A DNA stretch of 64,000 nt, from assembly GCA_002084765.1 (NCBI GenBank), contig NBMB01000037.1, positions 1 to 64,000 on the forward strand, written 5' to 3'. The stretch is from Candidatus Cloacimonetes bacterium 4572_55 (GTDB lineage: Bacteria; 4572-55). Shown here piece after piece: positions 11,027 through 19,952 of the stretch (position 1 is the first letter of the stretch; each line of letters begins with the position of its first letter). Position numbers and translations under genes: made by a program. A model generated the notes under the pieces. The model was not told where the DNA came from. It ran no database searches and saw only the letters and a program-made list of their open reading frames with translations.

Positions 11027-11097
11027 ATAAATCTCATGAATAAATCTCATGAATAAATCCCGTGAATAAATCCCGTGAATAAATCCCGTGAATAAAT
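11026..11097. repeat. 13-bp tandem repeat between giant gene and glycosyltransferase
   Basis: Five copies: two AATAAATCTCATG (11026-11051) followed by three AATAAATCCCGTG (11052-11090), then a partial AATAAAT. The array begins on the last base of the stop codon and ends just before the ribosome site of the next gene. Each unit carries TAA, so a 13-nt period puts a stop in every plus-strand frame. Confidence 0.93.
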
Positions 11098-11113
11098 AAA
11101 GGAGGATACGCTA

Positions 11114-12439
11114 TTGGAAAAAAGTAAAATGCGTCATGTAATTCATGTTCCACGCCGCTTTGTAGCTGAGAAGTGGGGGGGAACCGAAACTGTGATTGTT
11201 GGAACCACGAAACGCCTGCCGGATTTCGGCTATTCCTCCGAGATTATCACGCCAGGAATCTTTGCCGATCCGGCTTCTGTCAACAATTTTCGTCAAGCGC
11301 GATCAGCGAAGCCGGTCATGGATTCTTACGAGGGTATTCCGATCACCCGATTCAATTATTTTTATCCCTTCTTTGGTCTTTCATCGCAAAATATCGAGGA
11401 TATGGATAATAAAGGGGGAAATCTTTTTTCCTGGTCATTGATGGCTTATCTTTATTCTCTTAAGAAAAAATCCGTTGACCTTTTCCATATCCACACCATG
11501 AAGCGGTTGGGCGGGATTGTCCGAAAAGCCGCGGCTTTTCATCGAGTGCCCTATGTGATCAGTCTGCATGGCGGATATATTGATATTCCTCAAGAGGAGC
11601 GGGGACAATTGACCGCGCCGATTCGCAATCGGTTGGAATGGGGTCGATTGCTCGGTTTTTTTGTCGGTTCCCGTCGGGTGCTACAGGACGCCGCGGCAAT
11701 CATCTGTGTCGGCTATTCGGAATATGAGATACTATCGAAACGTATGCCGCACAAAAAGGTGGTCTATCAACCAAACGGCGTGGATTACGCGGGTTTTCAG
11801 AAGGGTGATCCAGATCGCTTTCGCGCCCTTTATCGTGTGCCAAAAGACCGCCGTATCATCTTGAATATCAGCCGAATCGACGGACAGAAAAACCAGATCT
11901 TGTTGCTGCAATCGTTTGCCAAACTGATCCCAGATTTTCCCGATATCCATCTGGTATTGATCGGACCAACCACATCGACGACTTATATCGACAAACTCCG
12001 AGCCGACATTGAAAAACGAGGTCTCGCTGATCGGGTCACGATCAACCGTAAGGGAGCGGAATCCGGCGCAAAGGCAGGCGGGACCGATATCGTAGACGCG
12101 TACACCGCGGCAGAAGTTTTTGTGTTGCCCTCTCGACATGAGCCGTTTGGCATCGTGATCTTGGAATCATGGTCTACCGGCGGCGCGGTTGTCGCATCGA
12201 AAGTAGGCGGGATCGTCAGATTTACGGAAGATAATAAGGACGCCTTGCTTTTTGATTCTGGCGATGTGGATGGGTGCGCAGCGCAAATCGGACGGATTTT
12301 ATCCGATTCTGCGCTACGAGATCGGTTGGGAAGGAACGGTCGGCAAAAGGCAATGGAGCGATATGACTGGCGAATTATCACCTCAGATCTGGCTAATTTA
12401 TACGACGAGGCGATAGAAAATTTTTCTCGGCGTGACTGA
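11114..12439 (+). CDS. GT4-family glycosyltransferase
   Basis: A 441-residue GT-B fold retaining glycosyltransferase that would transfer sugar from a nucleotide donor to a glycan or lipid acceptor in the cytoplasm. The N-terminal acceptor half has the glycine-rich loop WGGTE (residues 21-25) and HIHT/SLHGG. The C-terminal donor half has NISRIDGQKNQ (251-261) and the EX7E motif EPFGIVILE (E343, E351), followed by VGGI. The start is TTG at 11114, chosen because AAAGGAGG ends 8 nt upstream; the ATG at 11129 would be too far. It follows the giant secreted protein across a short repeat and converges with the minus-strand operon beyond. Acceptor and donor cannot be told from sequence. Confidence 0.9.
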   Translation: MEKSKMRHVIHVPRRFVAEKWGGTETVIVGTTKRLPDFGYSSEIITPGIFADPASVNNFRQARSAKPVMDSYEGIPITRFNYFYPFFGLSSQNIEDMDNKGGNLFSWSLMAYLYSLKKKSVDLFHIHTMKRLGGIVRKAAAFHRVPYVISLHGGYIDIPQEERGQLTAPIRNRLEWGRLLGFFVGSRRVLQDAAAIICVGYSEYEILSKRMPHKKVVYQPNGVDYAGFQKGDPDRFRALYRVPKDRRIILNISRIDGQKNQILLLQSFAKLIPDFPDIHLVLIGPTTSTTYIDKLRADIEKRGLADRVTINRKGAESGAKAGGTDIVDAYTAAEVFVLPSRHEPFGIVILESWSTGGAVVASKVGGIVRFTEDNKDALLFDSGDVDGCAAQIGRILSDSALRDRLGRNGRQKAMERYDWRIITSDLANLYDEAIENFSRRD

Positions 12440-12492
12440 TTTTGAGGGATGGGCTATATTCATAAGAAGAATACGAGACGAATAATGCTTTT

Positions 12493-13773
12493 TTACATCC
12501 GAAACACCTCTTGAATAAATCGGAACATCGTCTCCAATGCGTTGGCTTGATCCTGACATTGTTGTGAGATCGCCTTTGGATCGGTATCCGCTGTGATGCG
12601 ATGAAACGGGTGCAACGTGAATTTCCCCTTGGCATACCCGGCTGTCACAGAGGGGACGGTCGCGTAAAAATTACCCCCGAAATCCGAGGCGATGATCACT
12701 CCTCCGGCTGACCCGCGACGGTGTCGCTCAATGACGTCGATAGATTCAAGCGCGGGCGTTCTCGGTTCGCCGCATACCTCGGGGGACGGAAATTTTTTGA
12801 ACAAGAGATCAAACCCATCCACGCCTCTAGGTAACTTTTTCTCGATTTTTCGATCATCTCCGGGTCGATAAATTTTTCCCCCCCTGATATCCAATAGAGG
12901 ACGTTGTCGAAATCCCATAATATTTTGTTGATCTATATGGAGATATGTCGATGATACAGAGCTCCGATCATTTAGCCTTAAAGCGCGATAGAGATCGAAA
13001 GGCGGAGTTTTTGGACGGGCGCATAGCGGATTGGACAAAACCAAACTGTCCAATCCGCTATGCGCCAATCGGCGGCGAGCCTGTTCGATCATCTGGAAAA
13101 AAATATCCGCGTCGTAAAGCGGTTTCAACGGGATAGACGCTGGATCAGTCGAGTGCGTGGACGTCATGTTGGTTGAGAAAAAAAGCCGGTCTTCCAATTT
13201 ATCCAGACCAATCTGTAATCCTTCGAACCGCTCTTTTACGGATTTTTTGGATTTTTGGTCGGGGAAATCACTCAATATAACCGTGATTTTTTCATCCCGA
13301 TGATCATAGACCGCAACCCTGTGGCAAAACATCAGAGCCGCGTCGTCTATTTCGTTATCCGCAAGATAAGGATCGCTAATTTCCCCCTGCCAGCGGTACG
13401 CGTCAAAGCCGATATATCCAACGATTCCTCCTACAAAAGGGGGAAATCCTTGAATATTGGCTCGCCGATATTTGGAGAAAAGTTTTCGGATCGTATTCAA
13501 CGGTGTGCCGCTCAACACAAATGTTTCATCTTTCTTTTCCACTTGAATCCTGTGACCTCGAATGCGGAGCGTCAGAAATGGATCGCAACCGATGTAACTG
13601 TATCTCTCATTCGTCGGTTTTTCCAGCAAAAAACCGCGGCGTTTGCCCAGGCATAACCGATGATACGCCGCGATAGGAGTCAGCCGGTCGGCAAACATTT
13701 CTCTATAGACCGAGACGATTTCGCCTCGCTCATAAAGCTTGACAAATTCTTCGTAAGAAAACTCGTTTAACAC
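12493..13773 (-). CDS. TrpE/PabB-like protein lacking the chorismate-enzyme active site
   Basis: A 426-residue protein with GTG start (AAGGAGG 5 nt upstream). The N-terminal half fits anthranilate/aminodeoxychorismate synthase component I (FLLEKPTNERYSYIGCDP, then FVGGIVGYIGFDAYRW). The chorismate-binding half is recognisable (PPFDLYRALR near residue 250, VIERHRRG, ITADTDP), but the block normally holding PIxGTRPRG, the AEHxMLVDLxRND glutamate and HLxS is absent: the chain jumps from the RGGKIYRPG region to FDLLFKKFPSP. The GTVSGAPK motif has become EVCGEPR and the late PxxExxET glutamate is missing (DPKAISQQC). The metal-binding glutamates are thus gone and the protein should not act on chorismate. 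The frame is intact, which argues for a retained pseudoenzyme. It is last in an operon after glnS and a CPBP protease gene. Confidence 0.82.
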   Translation of the reverse strand: MLNEFSYEEFVKLYERGEIVSVYREMFADRLTPIAAYHRLCLGKRRGFLLEKPTNERYSYIGCDPFLTLRIRGHRIQVEKKDETFVLSGTPLNTIRKLFSKYRRANIQGFPPFVGGIVGYIGFDAYRWQGEISDPYLADNEIDDAALMFCHRVAVYDHRDEKITVILSDFPDQKSKKSVKERFEGLQIGLDKLEDRLFFSTNMTSTHSTDPASIPLKPLYDADIFFQMIEQARRRLAHSGLDSLVLSNPLCARPKTPPFDLYRALRLNDRSSVSSTYLHIDQQNIMGFRQRPLLDIRGGKIYRPGDDRKIEKKLPRGVDGFDLLFKKFPSPEVCGEPRTPALESIDVIERHRRGSAGGVIIASDFGGNFYATVPSVTAGYAKGKFTLHPFHRITADTDPKAISQQCQDQANALETMFRFIQEVFRM

Positions 13774-13801
13774 CGTTTCCTCCTTGCATCGCTAAATTAA
13801 A

Positions 13802-14587
13802 CTATATTATTTCTGTGACCACCAAAATATCGTAAATAGCGTGGGTCCAAGCCGCTACGCCGAATCCTCTCACGAGAAAAATCATGTTCAGAGCAAGTCC
13901 AAACAAGAAGCGGAAAACAAAACTGCTCCATATAAAAGGATCGCCGAAAATACCGATATAGTGGATTCCACTAAAAATCAGCGCGGCGATGATCGCGGAA
14001 ACGGTATATGCCCGCGCTCGGTTTTGGATAAATAAACGGATAGATAGATATAACCCCCCGACGAGTAATACTCGAAAAAATAGCTCCTCATAAGGCCCCG
14101 CGCCGATAGAGAGGGAAATATTCGTAAATAGATCGAACAAGCCATTTTCACTGATCATGGGATACGCGGGGATACGGGCAAACAGCATCCCAACTGTCCG
14201 AGATATGATTATGCCAATCACAATCGCATAAAAAAAACTTTCAGCGATCATTATCAAAAAATATCGTTGATGAAATGGGATCTGCTTTTTTCGTTCTGAA
14301 AATAGGATAGCAAACCCGATCAAAAGCAGAAGAACGCCCAGAGCTATGTGTCCGGCAATCCCGAATCCGGCAAGCATTCTCTTGATCCAGATTTCGGCAC
14401 TGATCCGCACTTGCACGGAATTGCCCGCATTTGCCCATAAAATCAGTGCTTCGTATGCGATAAATAAGGGAAGCGACGCGATAAAGCTATAGCTCGCAGT
14501 ACGAGTCAAGTTAAAGTAACCGGTCGGGGTGGAACGCTCTTCTATATCTGGAAGAGCGTTCGGGAGATTCGCACCATTTGGGTTCAT
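13802..14587 (-). CDS. CPBP-family intramembrane metalloprotease
   Basis: 261 residues with several hydrophobic segments and the CPBP/Abi (Rce1-type) signature: EELFFR (E167, E168, R172), a conserved His in FSGIHY (H209) and the final HAIYD (H249, D253). Family members are membrane glutamyl proteases or protease-like proteins linked to protein prenyl-type processing, bacteriocin immunity or signalling; the substrate here is unknown. It starts 16 bp after the end of glnS and ends 28 bp before the TrpE-like gene, so the three are probably one transcript. All expected active-site residues are present. Confidence 0.87.
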   Translation of the reverse strand: MNPNGANLPNALPDIEERSTPTGYFNLTRTASYSFIASLPLFIAYEALILWANAGNSVQVRISAEIWIKRMLAGFGIAGHIALGVLLLLIGFAILFSERKKQIPFHQRYFLIMIAESFFYAIVIGIIISRTVGMLFARIPAYPMISENGLFDLFTNISLSIGAGPYEELFFRVLLVGGLYLSIRLFIQNRARAYTVSAIIAALIFSGIHYIGIFGDPFIWSSFVFRFLFGLALNMIFLVRGFGVAAWTHAIYDILVVTEII

Positions 14588-14603
14588 GATTCTACCGTTT
14601 TGA

Positions 14604-16298
14604 TCATTTTTTTTTCTTTTTCATGATTCTCGCCCATGAATCTCTCAGGGAAACCGTTCGATTAAAAACGAGCCGCTCCGATGATGAATCGGGATCCACA
14701 CAGAAATATCCCTGACGCAAAAATTGGAGTCGATCGCCCACTTCCGCGTCTTTCAGGCTCGGCTCCACATACCCATGAAGCGTTTCCAAAGAGTTGGGAT
14801 TGAGATTCGCAGTGAAGTCCTCTTCTTCTTTCAGACCTTTCTCAGAATCAGATTGGGTAAAAAGATGTCCGTACAGCCGAATTTCTGCGGGAATAGCAGT
14901 CCTGGCAGAAACCCAATGCAACGTGCCTTTCACCTTGCGACCGTCGTCTGACCAACCGCCTCGGGTTTTCGGATCATACGTGCAGCGCAGTTCGATAATC
15001 TCGCCTTTCTCATCTTTTATCACTTCCTTGCATGTGATGTAATAGGCGTGTTTGAGACGCGTCTCTCGCCCCGGAGCCAATCGATAGAATTTTTTCGGCG
15101 GATCTTCTCGAAAGTCATCTCGCTCAATGTAAAGTACTCGAGAAAAAGAAATTTTTCTTGTGCCCGCGCTGTCATCCTCTGGATTATTCACCGCGTCCAG
15201 TTCCTCCACCTGACCTTCCGGGTAGTTCTCGATAACCAGCTTCAGAGGACGCATGACAGCCATCACGCGCGTGGCTCGGCGGTTCAAATCTTCTCGCAGA
15301 CAATGCTCCAACAATTTCCAATCCGCCATACCTTTGACTTTGGCAACGCCGATGCGTTCGTTAAAGTCCCAAATCGCCTCCGGAGTATAACCGCGGCGGC
15401 GAAACGCCTTTAATGTCGGCATCCTCGGATCGTCCCAGTCGCGCACGAATCCCTCCTTGACCAACCGAACGAGTTTGCGCTTGCTCATCACGACGTATGG
15501 CAGATTGAGCCGGGCAAATTCGATTTGTCTCGGGCAATAGATGCCGATATTTTTGCACAACCATTCATACAGGGGTCGGTGATCCTCAAACTCCAGGGTG
15601 CAAATTGAGTGGGTGATTCCCTCGATCGAATCGGATTGACCATGCGCCATATCATACATAGGATAGATGCACCACGTGTCTCCGGTGCGGTGATGGGGGA
15701 CATGTAAAATCCGATATAACACAGGATCGCGCATATTGATATTGCCATGTGCCATGTTGATTTTGGCTCGGAGAGTTTTGGAGCCGTCGGGAAATTCGCC
15801 CTTTTTCATCCGATCAAACAAATCCAAATTTTCCTCTACAAATCGATCTCGATAGGGGCTATTTTTTCCCGATTCGGTTAATGTTCCTCGGTATCTCCGA
15901 ATCTCATCAGCGGTCAGGTCGCACACAAAAGCTTTGCCCTTTTCTATCAGCGTGACAGCGTACTCATAAAGCTGATCAAAATAGTCCGAGGCAAAAAATA
16001 ACCGATCTTCCCAATCCACGCCCAACCAATTCAGGTCGTCAATAATCGAGTCTACATATTCCTGATCCTCTTTTGTCGGGTTGGTGTCGTCAAAACGCAA
16101 ATTGAACTTGCCGCGGTATTCTTTAGCCAATCCGTAATTTAGACAGATCGACTTGGCATGACCAATGTGCAAATAGCCGTTCGGTTCCGGTGGAAAACGG
16201 GTATGCACCAGCCCCCCGAATCGGTTCGTCCTATTATGTTCCTCTATCATATTTTTTATAAAATTCGACGGGGCGTTTTTTTTCTCTTCACTCATCAC
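14604..16298 (-). CDS. glnS: Glutaminyl-tRNA synthetase
   Basis: A 564-residue class Ic synthetase that charges tRNA-Gln with glutamine. Seen: [15 protein letters not shown] with HIGH at residues 44-47, RFDDTNP, and the KMSKS-equivalent VMSKRKL near residue 270, then the beta-barrel anticodon-binding domains ([20 protein letters not shown]). GlnRS, not GluRS, is indicated by the [10 protein letters not shown]-like entry and the long two-barrel C-terminus. The start is GTG at 16298 or the adjacent ATG at 16295; a GAGAGG sits upstream. The C-terminus ends in a lysine run coded by an A-rich tract. Bacteria with GlnRS do not need the GatCAB route for Gln-tRNA. Confidence 0.96.
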   Translation of the reverse strand: MMSEEKKNAPSNFIKNMIEEHNRTNRFGGLVHTRFPPEPNGYLHIGHAKSICLNYGLAKEYRGKFNLRFDDTNPTKEDQEYVDSIIDDLNWLGVDWEDRLFFASDYFDQLYEYAVTLIEKGKAFVCDLTADEIRRYRGTLTESGKNSPYRDRFVEENLDLFDRMKKGEFPDGSKTLRAKINMAHGNINMRDPVLYRILHVPHHRTGDTWCIYPMYDMAHGQSDSIEGITHSICTLEFEDHRPLYEWLCKNIGIYCPRQIEFARLNLPYVVMSKRKLVRLVKEGFVRDWDDPRMPTLKAFRRRGYTPEAIWDFNERIGVAKVKGMADWKLLEHCLREDLNRRATRVMAVMRPLKLVIENYPEGQVEELDAVNNPEDDSAGTRKISFSRVLYIERDDFREDPPKKFYRLAPGRETRLKHAYYITCKEVIKDEKGEIIELRCTYDPKTRGGWSDDGRKVKGTLHWVSARTAIPAEIRLYGHLFTQSDSEKGLKEEEDFTANLNPNSLETLHGYVEPSLKDAEVGDRLQFLRQGYFCVDPDSSSERLVFNRTVSLRDSWARIMKKKKK

Positions 16299-16369
16299 GT
16301 TGTCCTCTCATTATTAAGAATCCGCAAATTTCACAGATTTTACAAACATGTTCAGCATTATTTCGAGTC

Positions 16370-16960
16370 TTATTTTTGTGATAATAGGAATCCTATAGCA
16401 CCAAAAATTTTATCTAAATCATTAATAACAATCCTTGATCTATTCTTAGTAAATAAATTAGATATTAATTTCCAAAATTGCCAGGTTTCGCCGTCTGTCA
16501 CGACGCCATAAACAGGGGATTTTTCTGTTTCGTTTATTTTTTGTAGAGCCACCAATTCGGCAAGACATTGTCCCCAGCCTTCACTGAAATTATTTTGTTT
16601 CGCTTCTACGACAACTACGAATGGCAAACCGAGAACAGTCTTGCCCAATTCAGACTTTGTCGAAAACAAATAATCGGGAGTTCCGGTTAATTTTGCGTCG
16701 TACGTGATAGATTTGTGGCTCCAAAGAGCATATTCGTCTACAAAAGACTTGTAAACTTTCCTTAAAATTGGATAAATAGCATTCTCGCATCTCGATGCTT
16801 CGGATGAAAATATATCTATATTTTTATCGCTAAAGTTAAATTCATTGATAAAGAAATCAAATGGTTTTAAATCAATATATTCAATAAAATCTTTTTCGTA
16901 GTATCGTATATTATATTTTTTCTGGGTCTGAGCAATAGTTTTAAAATCACTAAAAGCCAT
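16370..16960 (-). CDS. PD-(D/E)XK nuclease-like protein of unknown role
   Basis: About 196 residues. The core is TGTPDYLF followed some 20 residues later by VVVVEAKQ and then GWGQCLAELVALQK, the D...ExK plus helix arrangement of restriction-endonuclease-like folds. Next comes GVVTDGETWQFWKL, typical of this uncharacterised group. The ATG at 16960 is preferred because TTGGAG lies 6 nt upstream; the in-frame TTG at 16972 overlaps that site. The gene is noticeably more AT-rich than glnS beside it. It starts 26 bp after the TPR-PAS kinase and may be co-transcribed with it. A DNA/RNA target or a methylase partner is not visible. Confidence 0.78.
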   Translation of the reverse strand: MAFSDFKTIAQTQKKYNIRYYEKDFIEYIDLKPFDFFINEFNFSDKNIDIFSSEASRCENAIYPILRKVYKSFVDEYALWSHKSITYDAKLTGTPDYLFSTKSELGKTVLGLPFVVVVEAKQNNFSEGWGQCLAELVALQKINETEKSPVYGVVTDGETWQFWKLISNLFTKNRSRIVINDLDKIFGAIGFLLSQK

Positions 16961-16986
16961 GAACAACTCCAATTTAGATGCAAAAT

Positions 16987-19371
16987 TCAGGATGAAGATA
17001 CGCTTTGATCCCCGGGCAGTTCCAAAAAGAAGGTGGAGCCTTTATTCTTGCCTGGGCTTTCCGCCCACACCCTGCCCATCATCATTTCCACCAATTTTTT
17101 CACAATCGATAAGCCCAGCCCTGTCGAATTTTCGTCACCGGTAGGTTGGGCACTGAGTCGAGAAAACTTGCCGAAAAGTTTTTTCTTATCTTCTTGGGTC
17201 AACCCCAATCCCTGGTCTCGTATCAGGCAACGGACAAACGAGTGACTCGACTGGCTTTCAACCGCAACTTCACTCGGCGGATGCAACTCGATATAGACAT
17301 GCTTGCCCGGACGAGAGTATTTAATCGCGTTGGAGATCAGATTATCCAACACCTGTTGTGTTGCGCTTTCGTCTGCGTAGACTAGAACGCGTTTGCCATG
17401 ATCTTTAAGAATCAGCTTGATATTTTTCGCTATAGCACTCTGTAAATTTTGATTGATGGTCTCCGTCAGAATGGAACGGAGGTTGAAAGTCTTGAGAGAA
17501 AGTTGTTTTTCGCCTGATTCGATCCGGTTAATATCCAGCAGATTGCTAATCAATAAGAACATTCGGTTGATCAACTTCTCGATATTTTCCAAATAATTGT
17601 CGATCTGGAAACGCGGAAACTCCTCGATGCCGAACTCCAGCAGCATTTGCACAATCCCGTAGATACCGGTCAGAGGGTTTTTCAGATCATGGGAAGCTAT
17701 TTCCAAAAACTCACTTTTCTCTCGATCTAACTCCTCCAGATACGCCAGTGCTTTCGTCAACTCCTGATTGGTGTTGCGTAGCTTTTTCTCAGCCTCTTTA
17801 CGCTGTGTAATATCCTCGCAAATGGTGACAATCCCGATCGGTTCATTGTCCACATCAACAGCCTTATTGGAGATCAGACTGACCGGAAAATGGAACCCGT
17901 CTTTGCGATAATTCTTTCCTTCACGCCTCCAACTGCTCACCTTTTTCAGCGCATCGAGGGAGAGTTTGCTGCGATTTTCTCGTGGACCGAAAATATTTGC
18001 GGGCTGTCCAATCAACTCGTCGATCTCATAGCCGTGCATTTTAGCGTCCGCGGGATTCACATAGATAATTCGCCCGTTCACATCAGCGATAGTCACCCCG
18101 ATTTCCACGGTTTCGATAGCGGTGATCAACTTGCGCAACTCCTTATTCTTCCGCCTCAGAATATCAGTCTCTTTCCGCGCCTGCTCCACCTGATGAATGA
18201 CCTGCATCTTTTTCAGCTTATCTTTCGTGGCGTCGTTCATGACGGTTTCTCGGATTATGTGAAACCGCTTGTAGTGATGGAGAGCTTTTTTCACCCCGCC
18301 GTGATTTTCATATACTTTAGAAAGAGAGAGGTGCGCCTCAAAAATCAGCTCTCGAACCTGGATCGCCTCAGCGATTTTTAGCGATTGGCACAGATATTCT
18401 AACGCTCGGTAAGGGTCGCCATTTTTATCAAACTTATCAAAAAGAGCTCCGAGGTTGCAGAGACTTTGCGCTTCGCCTTTTTTATTGCCGATCTCACGAA
18501 AAATTTCTAAACTTTTTTGATAATAGTTGGCTGCGCTTTCATAATCCTCCCACCTTTCATAAATAACTCCCACGTTCCGCAGCGATTCCGCCTCGCCCAA
18601 ACGGTCGTTGATCTCCTTGCGAATCATCAGGCTCTGGAGGTAGTAGTCCAGCGAATTGAGATAATCAGCAGAGCGCTCATGCGCCAGGCCGATATTCAAA
18701 TAGGAACGCGCCTCTCCGTGGCGATTGCTTAGTTCCTGGTTCAGCTTTAGACTGCGATAGTGGTAATCCAGCGCGTTTTCATAATCGGCTGATTTGTGAT
18801 AAATAAAACCAATACTGGTATAGACGCTTGCCATGCCCTGATTATTGCCCAGTTCGTTCTCGACCTTCAGGCTCTTCATAAAATAGTCCAGCGCGTTGGC
18901 ATAATCTCCCAACTCGATATGGGTCGCGCCGATATTGCTCAACGAGGCGGCTTCACCCTCCCGGTCACGAATCCGTATACAAATCTCCAGACTACGGTGG
19001 TGATAGCCCGAGGCTTTGAGATAGTCGCCCAGCAGTCTATACACCCGTCCCAGCCAGTCCAACGCGCTCGCCTGACCGAACAAATCGTTGATTTTCTCAA
19101 AATGCTCGGTAGCTGTTTCCAGCCGTTTACAAGCTGTTTCATAATTGGATCGGACATACTGGTAAACGCCCTGATTGCGCACACAATAGGCAATACCTTT
19201 GGCGTATCCAAACTTCTGAGCCAATTCAAGCGCGTCATCGTTCACCTGTTTTGCCTGCTTAGGGCGAGTCAGCGTCAGACTCCACGCCAAGTCGATCAAA
19301 GCATTGATTTTTTCGATTTCCCCCGTCGCATGGCGAACTTTCGCCTCTAATCTTTTTATATCCACGTTCAT
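16987..19371 (-). CDS. TPR-PAS sensor histidine kinase (cytoplasmic)
   Basis: 794 residues with no membrane segment. Residues about 1-370 are tetratricopeptide repeats of the AGxAxxLxNIG type with 40-residue spacing (YENALDYHYRSLKLNQEL and similar). A coiled coil follows, then a PAS domain (about 410-530; GRIIYVNPADAKMHGYEIDELIG), a second coil, the HisKA H box ASHDLKNPLTG (H561) and an HATPase with NLISNAIKY and GLGLSIVKKLVEMM. It should autophosphorylate in response to a ligand or partner bound by the TPR/PAS part and pass phosphate to a separate receiver. No receiver or output gene is adjacent. It is followed by the nuclease-like gene. Confidence 0.92.
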   Translation of the reverse strand: MNVDIKRLEAKVRHATGEIEKINALIDLAWSLTLTRPKQAKQVNDDALELAQKFGYAKGIAYCVRNQGVYQYVRSNYETACKRLETATEHFEKINDLFGQASALDWLGRVYRLLGDYLKASGYHHRSLEICIRIRDREGEAASLSNIGATHIELGDYANALDYFMKSLKVENELGNNQGMASVYTSIGFIYHKSADYENALDYHYRSLKLNQELSNRHGEARSYLNIGLAHERSADYLNSLDYYLQSLMIRKEINDRLGEAESLRNVGVIYERWEDYESAANYYQKSLEIFREIGNKKGEAQSLCNLGALFDKFDKNGDPYRALEYLCQSLKIAEAIQVRELIFEAHLSLSKVYENHGGVKKALHHYKRFHIIRETVMNDATKDKLKKMQVIHQVEQARKETDILRRKNKELRKLITAIETVEIGVTIADVNGRIIYVNPADAKMHGYEIDELIGQPANIFGPRENRSKLSLDALKKVSSWRREGKNYRKDGFHFPVSLISNKAVDVDNEPIGIVTICEDITQRKEAEKKLRNTNQELTKALAYLEELDREKSEFLEIASHDLKNPLTGIYGIVQMLLEFGIEEFPRFQIDNYLENIEKLINRMFLLISNLLDINRIESGEKQLSLKTFNLRSILTETINQNLQSAIAKNIKLILKDHGKRVLVYADESATQQVLDNLISNAIKYSRPGKHVYIELHPPSEVAVESQSSHSFVRCLIRDQGLGLTQEDKKKLFGKFSRLSAQPTGDENSTGLGLSIVKKLVEMMMGRVWAESPGKNKGSTFFLELPGDQSVSSS

Positions 19372-19952
19372 CTTTCCGCTCGCAAAATTAAATTGCCTAT
19401 TCTATTTTGACTGGAAATAATCAAAAATTTGATACATATCACACCGAGAAGTATTAACTAATATTAACCTGATACAGAAAGCCCGCACAACCGGCATGAT
19501 AAGCCTCATGAGCGGCTATCGCAGTAAAAACTTCAGCAACGCTTTTCACGTAATGAGTTGCTACAATGTAGCTCTGCGTGAATTTAAATAGAATATTTCA
19601 ATATAATAGCATCTCTTATATTACGCCACTATTACATTGAAAATTAAAATTTATTTGTATTTTTTCTGTATGAGACTGTTTATCCAACCTGGATTATTCG
19701 TCATCACGGAAATCGGTCCGCAGATTACGCAGATTATCGCAGATTATCGCAGATTAAGAATGGATAATTAAAGAATTATATCTTTTTTGCCAAATTTTCT
19801 TCAGGAAAACGGGGCTTTTGCGCGCATTTCACTATATTCGCAACAGAATCACAGAGAGTCGCAGAGTCAGCCCAAATAAGGGTTCTGAAATTCTCATAAA
19901 AACTGAGTTCTCTTGGAAATGTCGTTAAAAATAGACTTTAACCCATTAAATA
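19372..19952. other. Intergenic stretch, AT-rich, holding a dispersed-repeat copy
   Basis: No convincing gene. From 19372 to about 19687 it is AT-rich with an imperfect hairpin near 19548-19581 (CACGTAATGAGTTGC... GTAGCTCTGCGTG). From 19688 to 19877 it is a dispersed repeat, described separately. The remaining 75 bp next to the subtilase stop show nothing. Confidence 0.6.
19688..19877. repeat. Dispersed intergenic repeat, copy A
   Basis: About 190 bp running from CCTGGATTATTCGTCATCAC through CCGCAGATTACGCAGATTATC, AATTAAAGAATTATATC, CTTCAGGAAAAC, to CACAGAGAGTCGCAGAGTCAG. The same succession of blocks occurs at 47231-47407, with small internal insertions and deletions, and diverged or partial copies lie elsewhere in the window. 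Confidence 0.9.

Noticed and set aside
11026-11097. CRISPR or attachment site
   Set aside because: The 13-bp units are contiguous with no spacers, and no integrase or Cas gene is near.
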